A stretch of 7,216 nt of DNA from Candidatus Aegiribacteria sp. (GCA_030640155.1 DAOWJX010000309.1:1-7216); one strand, 5' to 3'. Positions 1-6,218 are shown, counted from the first letter of the stretch. A program made the numbers and translations. The notes: generated by a model not told the origin, from the letters alone.

Positions 1-577
1 CAAAAGGTAATATCTTGTTTTTTACTACTTCTACCTCTTCGTTGACCTCTAAGAGTTCTCCTTTATTTCTATTAACAGTTTCATTAACAACCTCTTGGTC
101 TACAAATACTCTCATAAACGGATAAGAGGAGCTTCTATAATTTACAACATAACCTTGATCATAATATTTCTCATACTCCTCAGCGAATACCTTTAATATT
201 TCTTCCTCTTCATCAGGATGAACATCATATTTTGGTGGCGGAACAAGACCGGCGAGTTCAAGATTTCGCATGAATGTGTCATGAGCATCTGTCCGGCAAA
301 GCTCGGATTCGTCTATTTCCCTTATTTCGAATTTCTCTCCTGAGGTAACTCCCGGAGACTCGCTGCCTGAAGCGATAACAATAACACCATGATTTGCCAG
401 CATGGCGCATGCAGCGGCTTTTGCCATTTCATTCTCTTCCATACCCAGGCTCTCGATAGCTTCAGAGTGAAATACTTCTACTTTCCCTCCTCTATCTTCA
501 ATCTCGCTGCCAAGTTCATCAAGAATCGATTCGTTTGAGTCGGCTTCAGTTCTGATCCAGATAATAAGCCCTTTCAA
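1..577 (-). CDS. Degenerate APS-kinase-like protein (pseudo-CysC), 3' end beyond window
   Basis: Partial gene; 192 codons are visible and it continues past the left edge. It starts with TTG at 577-575, overlapping the sat stop (TGA, 576-574). A good AGGGAG ribosome site (590-585, minus strand) lies 7 nt upstream. The protein follows the adenylylsulfate kinase outline: KGLIIWI near residues 2-8 (kinases have GxxIWxTG before the P-loop), RGGKVEVF at 29-36, ANHGVIVIAS at 61-70 (kinases: ARxGxIVI), and KFEIREIDESELCRTDAH at 82-99, matching the strand-plus-helix region after the lid, then a Pro-rich turn and an acidic helix. Key catalytic parts are gone: the Walker A GxxGxGKS/T is replaced by RTEADSNES (9-17), and the DGD motif by HSEA (37-40). 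Kinase activity is therefore unlikely. Residues from about 128 onward are AT-rich in coding and match nothing I recognise. Translational coupling to sat suggests a regulatory or binding role (inference). Confidence 0.75.
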   Translation of the reverse strand, partial: MKGLIIWIRTEADSNESILDELGSEIEDRGGKVEVFHSEAIESLGMEENEMAKAAACAMLANHGVIVIASGSESPGVTSGEKFEIREIDESELCRTDAHDTFMRNLELAGLVPPPKYDVHPDEEEEILKVFAEEYEKYYDQGYVVNYRSSSYPFMRVFVDQEVVNETVNRNKGELLEVNEEVEVVKNKILPF

Positions 578-1734
578 TTGTTATCTCCCTTTCTGGCAGC
601 TTCCATAAGGATTTGTGCTATTTCAGGCCTCGTGAATTCGGGTGGTGGCATTTTTCCTTCGATCAGCATCGCTCTGACTTTCTTACCTGAGAGAAATACG
701 TGGTGTTCACTGCCATGATCACATGTTTTCAGGGTTGCCATTCCACCGCATTTCTCGCAGAAGAAAGCGTGTTCGAACTTGAGCGGCACAATTCCTAGCT
801 GATCCTTATCGAATCTGTTAAAAATTATCTGAGCATCGTAAGTTCCGTAGAAGTTGCCTACACCCGCATGATCTCTTCCCACAATAAAATGGCTGCATCC
901 GTAATTCTTCCTCAGAATGGCATGAAATACTGCCTCCCTTGGTCCTGCATACCTCATTGCCGCTGGAAACACGCTCATGGCAACACGTGTTGAAGGATAG
1001 TAATCCTTCAGAATCTCTTCGTAGCAGTGCATTCTGACATCAGCAGGAATGTCTCCAGCTTGAGTCTCACCGACAAGCGGATGAAGGAGAAGACCGTCAA
1101 CTATTTCCATAGCGCATTTCTGGATATACTCGTGAGCGCGGTGTATAGGATTCCTTGTCTGGAATGCGACTACCGTGTTCCAGCCCCTTGCGCGGAAAAG
1201 AACCCTGGTTTCTTTAGGATCCAGTCTGTACTTCTGAAAGCTCTCGGATTCTCTCCGTCTGATAGAACGTACTTTGCCGCCTATATAGGTTCCTGAAAGG
1301 CTATTCAGATATGCTACTCCGGGATGTGAATCATCGGTGGTTTTCAGGGTTTTCTCGGCTTCAGCAGCAAGATCTGCCTCAAACACATCCTCTATCTCCA
1401 TATCGCCCCAGATCAGCCCATCTTCGTCCCTGAGCCCGACATGATCACCTTTCGACACTTCAGGATCATCCGGTTTTCCGGAGAAAACAACGGGAAGAGA
1501 CCATACAGGTCCGGACGAAAGATGCATAAGATCGACGACAGACATATAGTCATCCATGCACATGAATCCCTCAAGAGGGCTCATGGCTCCGTTCCCTATC
1601 ATCTCAAGATCGTTCTTTTCTCTGGAGTTCAACGTGAGGAGGATTCCTTTCTCAATCTGGCGGATGATCTCCTCTGCCTTTTTTTCTTCATATTGCCTGT
1701 CTGTCAGTCTTCCACCGTGTGGAGATACAAGCAT
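574..1734 (-). CDS. sat: Sulfate adenylyltransferase (ATP sulfurylase)
   Basis: Cytosolic enzyme making adenosine 5'-phosphosulfate and pyrophosphate from ATP and sulfate (reversible). The 386 aa agree with complete single-domain bacterial and archaeal Sat. Seen in order: N-terminal PHGGRLTDR (5-13), SPLEGFM (52-58), the nucleotide and sulfate motif QTRNPIHRAHE (192-202, with the HxxH pair), GRDHAG (286-291), a zinc-type cluster C326-x2-C329-x8-C338 followed by His residues, and the conserved tail with LSGKKVRAML and MPPPEFTRPE. There is no C-terminal kinase domain; instead a separate degenerate APS-kinase-like gene overlaps its stop by TTGA. The ATG at 1734 has an AGGCGG-like site 5 nt upstream. 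No APS reductase, sulfate transporter or cysD/N is in the window, so assimilatory versus dissimilatory use cannot be decided. Family assignment is firm. Confidence 0.97.
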   Translation of the reverse strand: MLVSPHGGRLTDRQYEEKKAEEIIRQIEKGILLTLNSREKNDLEMIGNGAMSPLEGFMCMDDYMSVVDLMHLSSGPVWSLPVVFSGKPDDPEVSKGDHVGLRDEDGLIWGDMEIEDVFEADLAAEAEKTLKTTDDSHPGVAYLNSLSGTYIGGKVRSIRRRESESFQKYRLDPKETRVLFRARGWNTVVAFQTRNPIHRAHEYIQKCAMEIVDGLLLHPLVGETQAGDIPADVRMHCYEEILKDYYPSTRVAMSVFPAAMRYAGPREAVFHAILRKNYGCSHFIVGRDHAGVGNFYGTYDAQIIFNRFDKDQLGIVPLKFEHAFFCEKCGGMATLKTCDHGSEHHVFLSGKKVRAMLIEGKMPPPEFTRPEIAQILMEAARKGDNN

Positions 1735-1965
1735 CTTTTCCGCCTTTCATTCCACGTTCGATGAATAAAGTTGATTGAACATGAAAAAGCAATAAGAGAT
1801 TCACAAGAAAATGCATGTCATGGATTTAATTATCCATAAACATGCCTGCAAGTTAGAAGAAATATATCTCAGTGTAACATTTCATGCTACCTCAATTGTA
1901 TGTTGCATGACTGGTCAGGAGATGTAAACTTATCTATTGTTGAAAATAATGGAAAGGAATCGAAT
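1735..1965. promoter_or_regulatory. Divergent intergenic region between sat and the ABC operon
   Basis: These 231 bp separate two outward-facing transcription units, so both promoters should lie here. I see no clear -35/-10 pair for either direction. The best minus-strand candidates are weak (for example TTGTGA, 17 nt, CATGTT), so none is called. The stretch is AT-rich and contains the inverted repeat at 1813-1845 plus two further CATGC/GCATG pentamers (1883-1887 and 1905-1909). No riboswitch fold was recognised. Confidence 0.6.
1813..1845. repeat. Inverted repeat, possible operator
   Basis: Arms GCATGT-C-ATGGAT (1813-1825) and ATCCAT-AA-ACATGC (1832-1845) pair over 12 bp, with one 1-versus-2 nt interruption, around a 6-nt TTAATT loop. 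It lies between divergent genes, so a transcription terminator is unlikely, and there is no terminal T-run. Use as a dimeric regulator's operator for sat, the ABC operon or both is inference. Confidence 0.5.
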
Positions 1966-2847
1966 ATGACTAATGTTCCAATAAAGGTTGATAATCTGGA
2001 GAAAACTTTCAGGAAAACGCTTGGATTCTCCAGTTTTAAGGCTGTTGATTCATTAAGCTTCCAGGTTAATAAGGGAGAAATCCTTGGATTTCTGGGCCCT
2101 AACGGAGCAGGGAAGACAACAACTATCAAGTGTATTCTCGGATTACTCAAACCCACCTCCGGAAATGTACTGCTCTGGAATGATCTTCCCGCATCGAATA
2201 ACGTAAGGACAAGAATCGGTTACGTTCCGGAAAACCCGGATTACGAAGATATTTTTACACCTCTTGAATTCATGACGATGTTCTCCTCAATGCGCAAACT
2301 TGATATTTCGAAAGACCAGATGGTATCCATACTCGGAAGAGTTGGACTTGAAGCATGGGTGAAAGTCCGAATCAGTAATTTCTCAAAGGGCATGAAACAG
2401 CGCATGAGCCTTGCTCTCGCTCTTCAGTCTCAACCAGAACTCCTTATCATGGATGAACCTACCGGCGGTCTTGATCCTGCGGCAAGGAAGGAATTTCGCG
2501 ATGTCATACTTGAAGAGAACAGCCGGGGAGCAACAATATTTCTCTCTTCACATCTGCTTTCCGAAGTTGAGACTATCTGTGATCGAGCTGTAATACTGGC
2601 CAATGGGAAAAAAGTGACAGAAGGTAATCTTGATGATCTGCTGCGAACAGAGGATCTGTTCAGCATTTCATTCACAGTACCCGGCACGGAATCTGATGTA
2701 CTTGAGAAAAAAGAGGTCATAGCTGCCGATTTACAGAAAACGATAGACGAACTGAGGCAGAACGGGCAAAACATTCTGGAAATAAAACCGGTATACAGAA
2801 GTCTCGAGGAAGTCTTCCTCTCCGCTACCAGGGGAGGTAAATTGTGA
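1966..2847 (+). CDS. ABC transporter ATP-binding protein (ABC-2 exporter type)
   Basis: Cytoplasmic ATPase that powers the membrane protein encoded next. With the ATG at 1966 it has 293 aa. Motifs: Walker A GPNGAGKT (44-51); a Q-loop in the form VPENP (87-91), with Glu where many ABC proteins have Gln, as is common in the CcmA/NatA-like exporter group; signature NFSKGMKQR (138-146); Walker B LLIMDE (159-164) with D-loop GGLDP; and H-loop His196 in SSHLL. A C-terminal domain of about 70 aa ends in SLEEVFL, typical of ABC-2 ATPases. The start was chosen at 1966 because AAAGGA lies 7 nt upstream and the protein then begins just before the first domain strand. The ATG at 1900 would add 22 residues with no family match. 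Its stop overlaps the permease GTG. It is the first gene of a four-gene unit. Substrate unknown. Confidence 0.93.
   Translation: MTNVPIKVDNLEKTFRKTLGFSSFKAVDSLSFQVNKGEILGFLGPNGAGKTTTIKCILGLLKPTSGNVLLWNDLPASNNVRTRIGYVPENPDYEDIFTPLEFMTMFSSMRKLDISKDQMVSILGRVGLEAWVKVRISNFSKGMKQRMSLALALQSQPELLIMDEPTGGLDPAARKEFRDVILEENSRGATIFLSSHLLSEVETICDRAVILANGKKVTEGNLDDLLRTEDLFSISFTVPGTESDVLEKKEVIAADLQKTIDELRQNGQNILEIKPVYRSLEEVFLSATRGGKL
2831..2837 (+). promoter_or_regulatory. Strong Shine-Dalgarno for GTG-started permease
   Basis: GGGGAGG lies inside the 3' end of the ATPase gene, 6 nt before the GTG at 2844. It supports GTG rather than the later ATG at 2856 as the permease start. Confidence 0.8.
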
Positions 2848-3599
2848 AACCGGTGATGACCTTTGCTCTTATGACTCTCAGAAATCTCCTGCGCAGAAGG
2901 ACAATCTGGGGCATCAGTATTGTAATCCTGCTTGCCTTATTCGGTATAGGACAGATTCCGGGATATGGTATTTCAAATGAAGGCAGATTCATTCTTGATT
3001 TTGGTTTCTTTGGTCTTGAAATAGGTGCTCTTCTGCTTGCCATCGGGCTTGCAGCAAATATCTATCCGAGAGACAAGGAGCAGAAAACAGTAATGCCCCT
3101 TATCGCCGTGCCTCTGTCACGAGGACAGTATCTGATGGGACGGTTTATCGGCGCTGCGATGGTGCAGGCTGCCGCAATGCTTGTCGGCTGCATCGGACTG
3201 ATGGTAATACTCCTTTTAAACGGGCTTAACATTCCAGCGGATCTCTTCCCTGCAACCTGTCTTCTTCTGGTGGAAGGATGGTTCCTTCTTGCCGTCGTGT
3301 TCTTTTTCAGTTTCTGGACCTCTCCCCCGCTGAATGCGCCATTAACAGTTCTACTGTTCATATTGTCACAGATGTCTGTTTCCGGATTTATCAGTATCCT
3401 TCCCGGGGCACAGGGGTTTATGCGTTTTCTCAGGCTTCTGCTGCCCCATATGGATGTCTTTCATATTAAAGATCCGATTGCCCATGGAGTGGGTATACCT
3501 TTCGTCTACTTCCTTCTTGCTACGCTTTACGGACTGGCTTACATGGCGTTCATGCTTTCTCTCGCGCTTGCGGTGTTCAGGAGCAGGGATCTGAAATGA
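2844..3599 (+). CDS. ABC-2 type transporter permease
   Basis: Inner-membrane partner of the preceding ATPase, 251 aa. Six hydrophobic segments are visible at about residues 20-36, 54-73, 103-126, 138-158, 164-184 and 217-245. The cytoplasmic stretch after segment 2 (NIYPRDKEQKTVMPLIAVPLSRGQYLMGRF, about 72-101) carries the pattern of NosY-like and ABC-2 permeases, where a loop touches the ATPase: an acidic/basic run, then P(L/V)SR, then a K/R just before the next helix. The gene starts with GTG overlapping the ATPase stop (GTGA), behind a strong ribosome site. Its stop overlaps the next ATG (ATGA). No large extracytoplasmic domain is present, so substrate recognition may depend on the two downstream proteins. 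The transported substrate cannot be read from the sequence. Confidence 0.9.
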   Translation: MKPVMTFALMTLRNLLRRRTIWGISIVILLALFGIGQIPGYGISNEGRFILDFGFFGLEIGALLLAIGLAANIYPRDKEQKTVMPLIAVPLSRGQYLMGRFIGAAMVQAAAMLVGCIGLMVILLLNGLNIPADLFPATCLLLVEGWFLLAVVFFFSFWTSPPLNAPLTVLLFILSQMSVSGFISILPGAQGFMRFLRLLLPHMDVFHIKDPIAHGVGIPFVYFLLATLYGLAYMAFMLSLALAVFRSRDLK

Positions 3600-4018
3600 A
3601 GTATTTGAAGCTGATAATACTGCTTACACTGATTTCTCTAACAGGATGCAGGATAGACTACGATATAGAAGAAGTCGCTCCGCCAGAACATCTCGGTGAA
3701 ACACATGAGCACGATCATACTCAGACAGGAATAGAAGATCATCAAGATCACGTTCCGGATGATGCTGAAGTATGTCCCGTATGTGGTGAAATTCATGATC
3801 AGGAACATGTGCGCGAACACGACAGCACCGGAATATCAGGCAGCGACAGACATGTGCACGAAGCAGGGGTTAGAAACCACGGAACAGGGTGGTTCTTCAA
3901 TCAGCCATGGGCAGCAAGATTCATCTGGAATAAGATGATAAGGGATTCAGTCATTCTCCTTTTTCTGGCAGCTATTGTCCTGCTGGTATCCCTGTACCGA
4001 TTAAGGAAAAAACGTTGA
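3596..4018 (+). CDS. His-rich CPVCG lipoprotein with C-terminal membrane anchor
   Basis: 140 aa; I recognise no named family. Residues 1-18 are a lipoprotein signal (lysines, hydrophobic core, lipobox LTGC with Cys18). The exported part, about 19-115, has 12 histidines (for example HEHDH at 37-41, HVH at 86-88), many Asp/Glu, and one Cys pair in CPVCG (60-64). Together they suggest metal binding. A second hydrophobic helix (about 118-134) ends in RLRKKR, whose positive charge would keep the tail cytoplasmic. The protein would thus be tied to the inner membrane at both ends, with the His-rich loop outside. ATG overlaps the permease stop (ATGA), with AGGGA 6 nt upstream; its own stop overlaps the next TTG. 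A metallochaperone or sensor role for the ABC transporter is inference. Which metal is unknown. Confidence 0.82.
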   Translation: MKYLKLIILLTLISLTGCRIDYDIEEVAPPEHLGETHEHDHTQTGIEDHQDHVPDDAEVCPVCGEIHDQEHVREHDSTGISGSDRHVHEAGVRNHGTGWFFNQPWAARFIWNKMIRDSVILLFLAAIVLLVSLYRLRKKR

Positions 4019-4677
4019 AAGGGAGAATCGTACCGTTTGTCGCAGCAGCCATATTTCTGACTGTTGCCGTTTACTCAGGAAGACTTGCCAGTCAGGCTGC
4101 TTCGTCTGATAACACCGCTACAGAAGCTGTATCGAAAGGTTTAGGGCAGATTGGAAGTTTCCTTGCCGACATTCTCTGGCTGCAGCTCGACCAGTATCAT
4201 CACATCTGGATGTATCAGGGAAACGAATGGGTCACCGCGACAGACTATCTGCCTCAGCTGTGGCTTATTACCAAGCTTGATCCGACCTTCGCGGAAGCCT
4301 ATATCGACGGCGGCTATCAACTCGCAGTTAATCTTGACGAAATAGATGAAGGAATCAGGCTTCTTCAGGAAGGTGTAAGGCAATGCCCGGAGAATGAGCG
4401 CATACTATGGGAATATGCTGTAGTTCTCTGGGAAGTAGATTATTACAGTCCGAGAGAAACGGAAGAAGCCACATGGCAGTATCTAAGAACAGTACGAGAT
4501 AAACGCGGCCTCATTGAGGAACCATGGAATGAAGGAAACGCTTATTTTCTGCTTGAAAAAACATTTGAACAGGACACTCTAAGACGAAACAACCTTGAGA
4601 TATCCAGACGTTATTCCAACAGGTGCAGCTTTATCAGACAGGTGCGAAGAGAAGGTTTCTGGAACACTGAGGGCTGA
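4015..4677 (+). CDS. Membrane-anchored TPR-like protein of the ABC unit
   Basis: 220 aa. The start is TTG at 4015, overlapping the previous stop (TTGA), with AAGGA 7 nt upstream. Residues 5-20 form a hydrophobic N-terminal anchor or signal; the rest is soluble and probably extracytoplasmic. The segment FLADILWLQLDQYHH (49-63) precedes helical pairs that look like tetratricopeptide repeats: LPQLWLITKLDPTFAEAYIDGGYQ (79-102) and IDEGIRLLQEGVRQCPENERILWEYAVVLWE (110-140), with the usual LDP/CPEN turns. A charged C-terminal region rich in Arg follows. TPRs mediate protein-protein contact, so a scaffold for the transporter or the His-rich lipoprotein is plausible (inference). It is the last gene of the unit; 130 bp separate it from the next gene. 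The TPR assignment rests on pattern, not on a search. Confidence 0.8.
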   Translation: MKGRIVPFVAAAIFLTVAVYSGRLASQAASSDNTATEAVSKGLGQIGSFLADILWLQLDQYHHIWMYQGNEWVTATDYLPQLWLITKLDPTFAEAYIDGGYQLAVNLDEIDEGIRLLQEGVRQCPENERILWEYAVVLWEVDYYSPRETEEATWQYLRTVRDKRGLIEEPWNEGNAYFLLEKTFEQDTLRRNNLEISRRYSNRCSFIRQVRREGFWNTEG

Positions 4678-4807
4678 TTTCCCTTCAAGATATCACTTCT
4701 TCTGCTTATACTTACGCTGCATATCTTAGTGATTCTCCGTCTATATAAGTAGAAACCGGAATATCAGAATCTGTGCAATTATTGTTGTGCCTGAAGCGAG
4801 ATGAAGA
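4678..4807. other. Intergenic gap after the ABC unit
   Basis: 130 bp without a gene. A 7-bp inverted repeat (AAGATAT near 4687, ATATCTT near 4721) has a 27-nt loop and no T-tract, so it is not a convincing terminator. TATACT at 4707-4712, 17 nt after TTCAAG (4684-4689), is a weak promoter candidate for the downstream gene. Confidence 0.4.
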
Positions 4808-5434
4808 ATGAGTAACGATCATCACAATTGGGAGCCTTTGTCTATTCAGGAGGTTGCTGAGCTCCTATCCGGACTATCCGTGCCCTGGTGGATTGCCGGA
4901 GGTCATGCAATTGACCTTTTCGTAGGCCACGAGACGAGATCACACGGTGATATGGATGTTCTCATTCGTCGCGATGACCAACTTGAGGTCCAGAGATACT
5001 TATCGGACTGGGATCTGCACAAGACTCAACAACCAGGTCTAAAACCGTGGCCCATCGGTGAATTCCAGGATCGCCCGTTCGATGACATCTGGTGTCGCCG
5101 AAATGAGGGCTCTCCATGGCAACTCCAGCTTATGCTCCTCGATACCGATGGTGATCAATGGGTCTTCAAGCGCGACCCGACAATCCGTGGAAGCATCGAT
5201 AGTTTTGGGAGGCGAGCGTCCATTGGTGTATTTTACATTGCCCCTGAAATTCAGTTGCTGTACAAGGCCAGGCTGGAGACGCTCGAGAAAGATGAAGCCG
5301 ACTTCCAGACTGCCGTTCCCCTGATGGGTGAATCGGCATGCACATGGATGCTTGAGTGTCTTGAGAAGCGATTCCCGGGCGGACATACCTGGATTAATCA
5401 ACTCAAGAATAGACAGGCACATACAAGCCGTTGA
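4808..5434 (+). CDS. Nucleotidyltransferase-fold protein, ANT(2'')-like
   Basis: 208 aa, probably cytosolic. The N-terminal half has the nucleotidyltransferase superfamily pattern: WWIAGGHAIDLFVG (27-40; GG followed by an alpha helix), then RSHGDMDV (44-51), whose Asp48 and Asp50 are the expected metal ligands. A third acidic position is likely at Asp112 in QLMLLD. The arrangement WxxGGxAID...G...TRxHxDxD matches proteins annotated as aminoglycoside 2''-adenylyltransferase-like. Most family members of this type have no proven antibiotic role, so resistance is not claimed. The ATG at 4808 has only a weak purine-rich ribosome site. Arginine codons here are mostly CGN, unlike the AGA/AGG-rich TPR gene upstream, which hints at separate ancestry. 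No functional tie to neighbours is visible. Confidence 0.82.
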   Translation: MSNDHHNWEPLSIQEVAELLSGLSVPWWIAGGHAIDLFVGHETRSHGDMDVLIRRDDQLEVQRYLSDWDLHKTQQPGLKPWPIGEFQDRPFDDIWCRRNEGSPWQLQLMLLDTDGDQWVFKRDPTIRGSIDSFGRRASIGVFYIAPEIQLLYKARLETLEKDEADFQTAVPLMGESACTWMLECLEKRFPGGHTWINQLKNRQAHTSR

Positions 5435-5458
5435 GGCGGCGGGTGACACTGCGCCTCA
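5432..5458 (+). repeat. Hairpin spanning the nucleotidyltransferase stop codon
   Basis: TGAGGCG (5432-5438) and CGCCTCA (5452-5458) form a 7-bp GC-rich stem with a 13-nt loop; the first three bases are the stop codon. No T-run follows, so a standard intrinsic terminator is not supported. It may be an RNA stability or attenuation element, or chance. Confidence 0.4.
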
Positions 5459-5497
5459 TGGAAACGGTTACACAGTACACACACATTGGGAACATCT

Positions 5498-5502
5498 GGA
5501 GG
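5498..5502 (+). promoter_or_regulatory. Strong Shine-Dalgarno without a canonical start
   Basis: GGAGG is the best ribosome site upstream of the lipoprotein gene. No ATG, GTG or TTG lies within 18 nt downstream in any frame. In the lipoprotein frame, ATA codons occur at 5505 and 5508; the latter is 5 nt from the site. The first ATG is at 5529, 26 nt away. Confidence 0.6.
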
Positions 5503-5507
5503 TAATA

Positions 5508-6098
5508 ATAAATTCGAAAACGTATTTCATGATTCTGCTGGCGGTGATGTCGTTACTGGCAATTATCGAAGGCTGCGGTAATGACGCCTCTGAAGGGGCA
5601 AATAGCGTTGAAGCGCCCCTCGTTGACGGATTGTACTTCAAGTACGATGTAACCAGTTATTCCGGTGAATCAACAACCCGGGGGCATCAAACCTACACAG
5701 TGAAATCCGCAGGCTCCAGAAATTTCACAGTAACCATGGAAAACTACACGCATATGCCAGACGGCAGTCAGCTTCTTGTTATGGACATAGTATTCATAGT
5801 GGACGAAAACGGAATTGTGAAGGAATGCGAATATAGGAGCTTCGAGGACGGTTATTGCCCCTTCTGGTTACCAGTCAGCAGTCTTGAGGTAGGCGAATAT
5901 CTCCGGGACGCTGGAATGAAGGTCTTTGAAGAGACTACCTGGATGGGATGGGAGACATACAGGATAAGCGACGCACCAAACAGCATAAATTTCTACTATG
6001 AACTGGATCAGGGTTTCTTAGTAGGAACCGATGGCACCGGTCTCAGGCAGGATCTAACACTTATTGAAAACAATGCCGGCATACCCACATCCTATTGA
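5508..6098 (+). CDS. Predicted secreted lipoprotein, beta-rich, start uncertain
   Basis: No family recognised. A hydrophobic stretch ends in IIEGC, a lipobox-like site with an unusual Glu before Gly; after it the protein is rich in Tyr, Thr, Ser and beta-type patterns (for example GLYFKYDVTSYSGES), typical of small exported beta-sheet proteins. Two starts are possible. ATG at 5529 gives 189 aa, but it has no ribosome site and leaves a signal peptide without a positive N-region. AUA at 5508 gives 196 aa, sits 5 nt after GGAGG, and adds NSK, supplying the missing lysine. I list the longer form as better fitting the signal sequence, but AUA initiation is rare. The open frame extends up to 5328, inside the nucleotidyltransferase gene; that extension looks unrelated. 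The stop is TGA at 6096-6098. Function unknown. Confidence 0.68.
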   Translation: MNSKTYFMILLAVMSLLAIIEGCGNDASEGANSVEAPLVDGLYFKYDVTSYSGESTTRGHQTYTVKSAGSRNFTVTMENYTHMPDGSQLLVMDIVFIVDENGIVKECEYRSFEDGYCPFWLPVSSLEVGEYLRDAGMKVFEETTWMGWETYRISDAPNSINFYYELDQGFLVGTDGTGLRQDLTLIENNAGIPTSY

Positions 6099-6218
6099 GC
6101 GTAGACCCTTATCTCTTATTGATATGAAAAGGATGACAGAAGGATTAACACTGACATAAAAAGCTGGCGCTTCTGGTGCAGGTTATTCTGATCGTTAACC
6201 GATAAACGAAAGACACTA

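Noticed and set aside
574..1734. Using Sat as proof of dissimilatory sulfate reduction
   Set aside because: No APS reductase, Qmo or sulfite reductase genes are in the window, and Sat also serves assimilation and sulfur oxidation.
1441..1764. Open frame of 107 codons on the plus strand opposite sat
   Set aside because: It lies wholly antisense to a strongly conserved gene, has no family pattern, and is explained as a shadow frame.
1900..1965. Upstream in-frame ATG extending the ABC ATPase by 22 residues
   Set aside because: No good ribosome site, no family similarity in the added residues, and a well-placed AAAGGA precedes the ATG at 1966.
2430..2774. Open frame of 114 codons on the minus strand opposite the ABC ATPase
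   Set aside because: The plus-strand frame carries all ABC motifs; the antisense translation is Ser-rich low-complexity sequence without domains.
4687..4727. Intrinsic terminator after the ABC unit
   Set aside because: Only 7 AT-rich base pairs around a 27-nt loop, with no T-tract.
4808..5434. Calling the nucleotidyltransferase an aminoglycoside resistance gene
   Set aside because: Only superfamily-level motifs are visible; identity to a proven resistance enzyme cannot be shown from the sequence alone.
5039..5449. Open frame of 136 codons on the minus strand opposite the nucleotidyltransferase
   Set aside because: The plus strand has the catalytic motifs of a known fold; the antisense frame shows none.
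5420..5480. Possible integron attC site after the nucleotidyltransferase gene
   Set aside because: The gene type and hairpin suggested a cassette, but the paired RYYYAAC and GTTRRRY core sites are not present.
5328..5507. Extension of the lipoprotein frame upstream to the ATG at 5328
   Set aside because: It would overlap the nucleotidyltransferase gene by over 100 nt and bury the signal sequence about 60 residues inside the protein.
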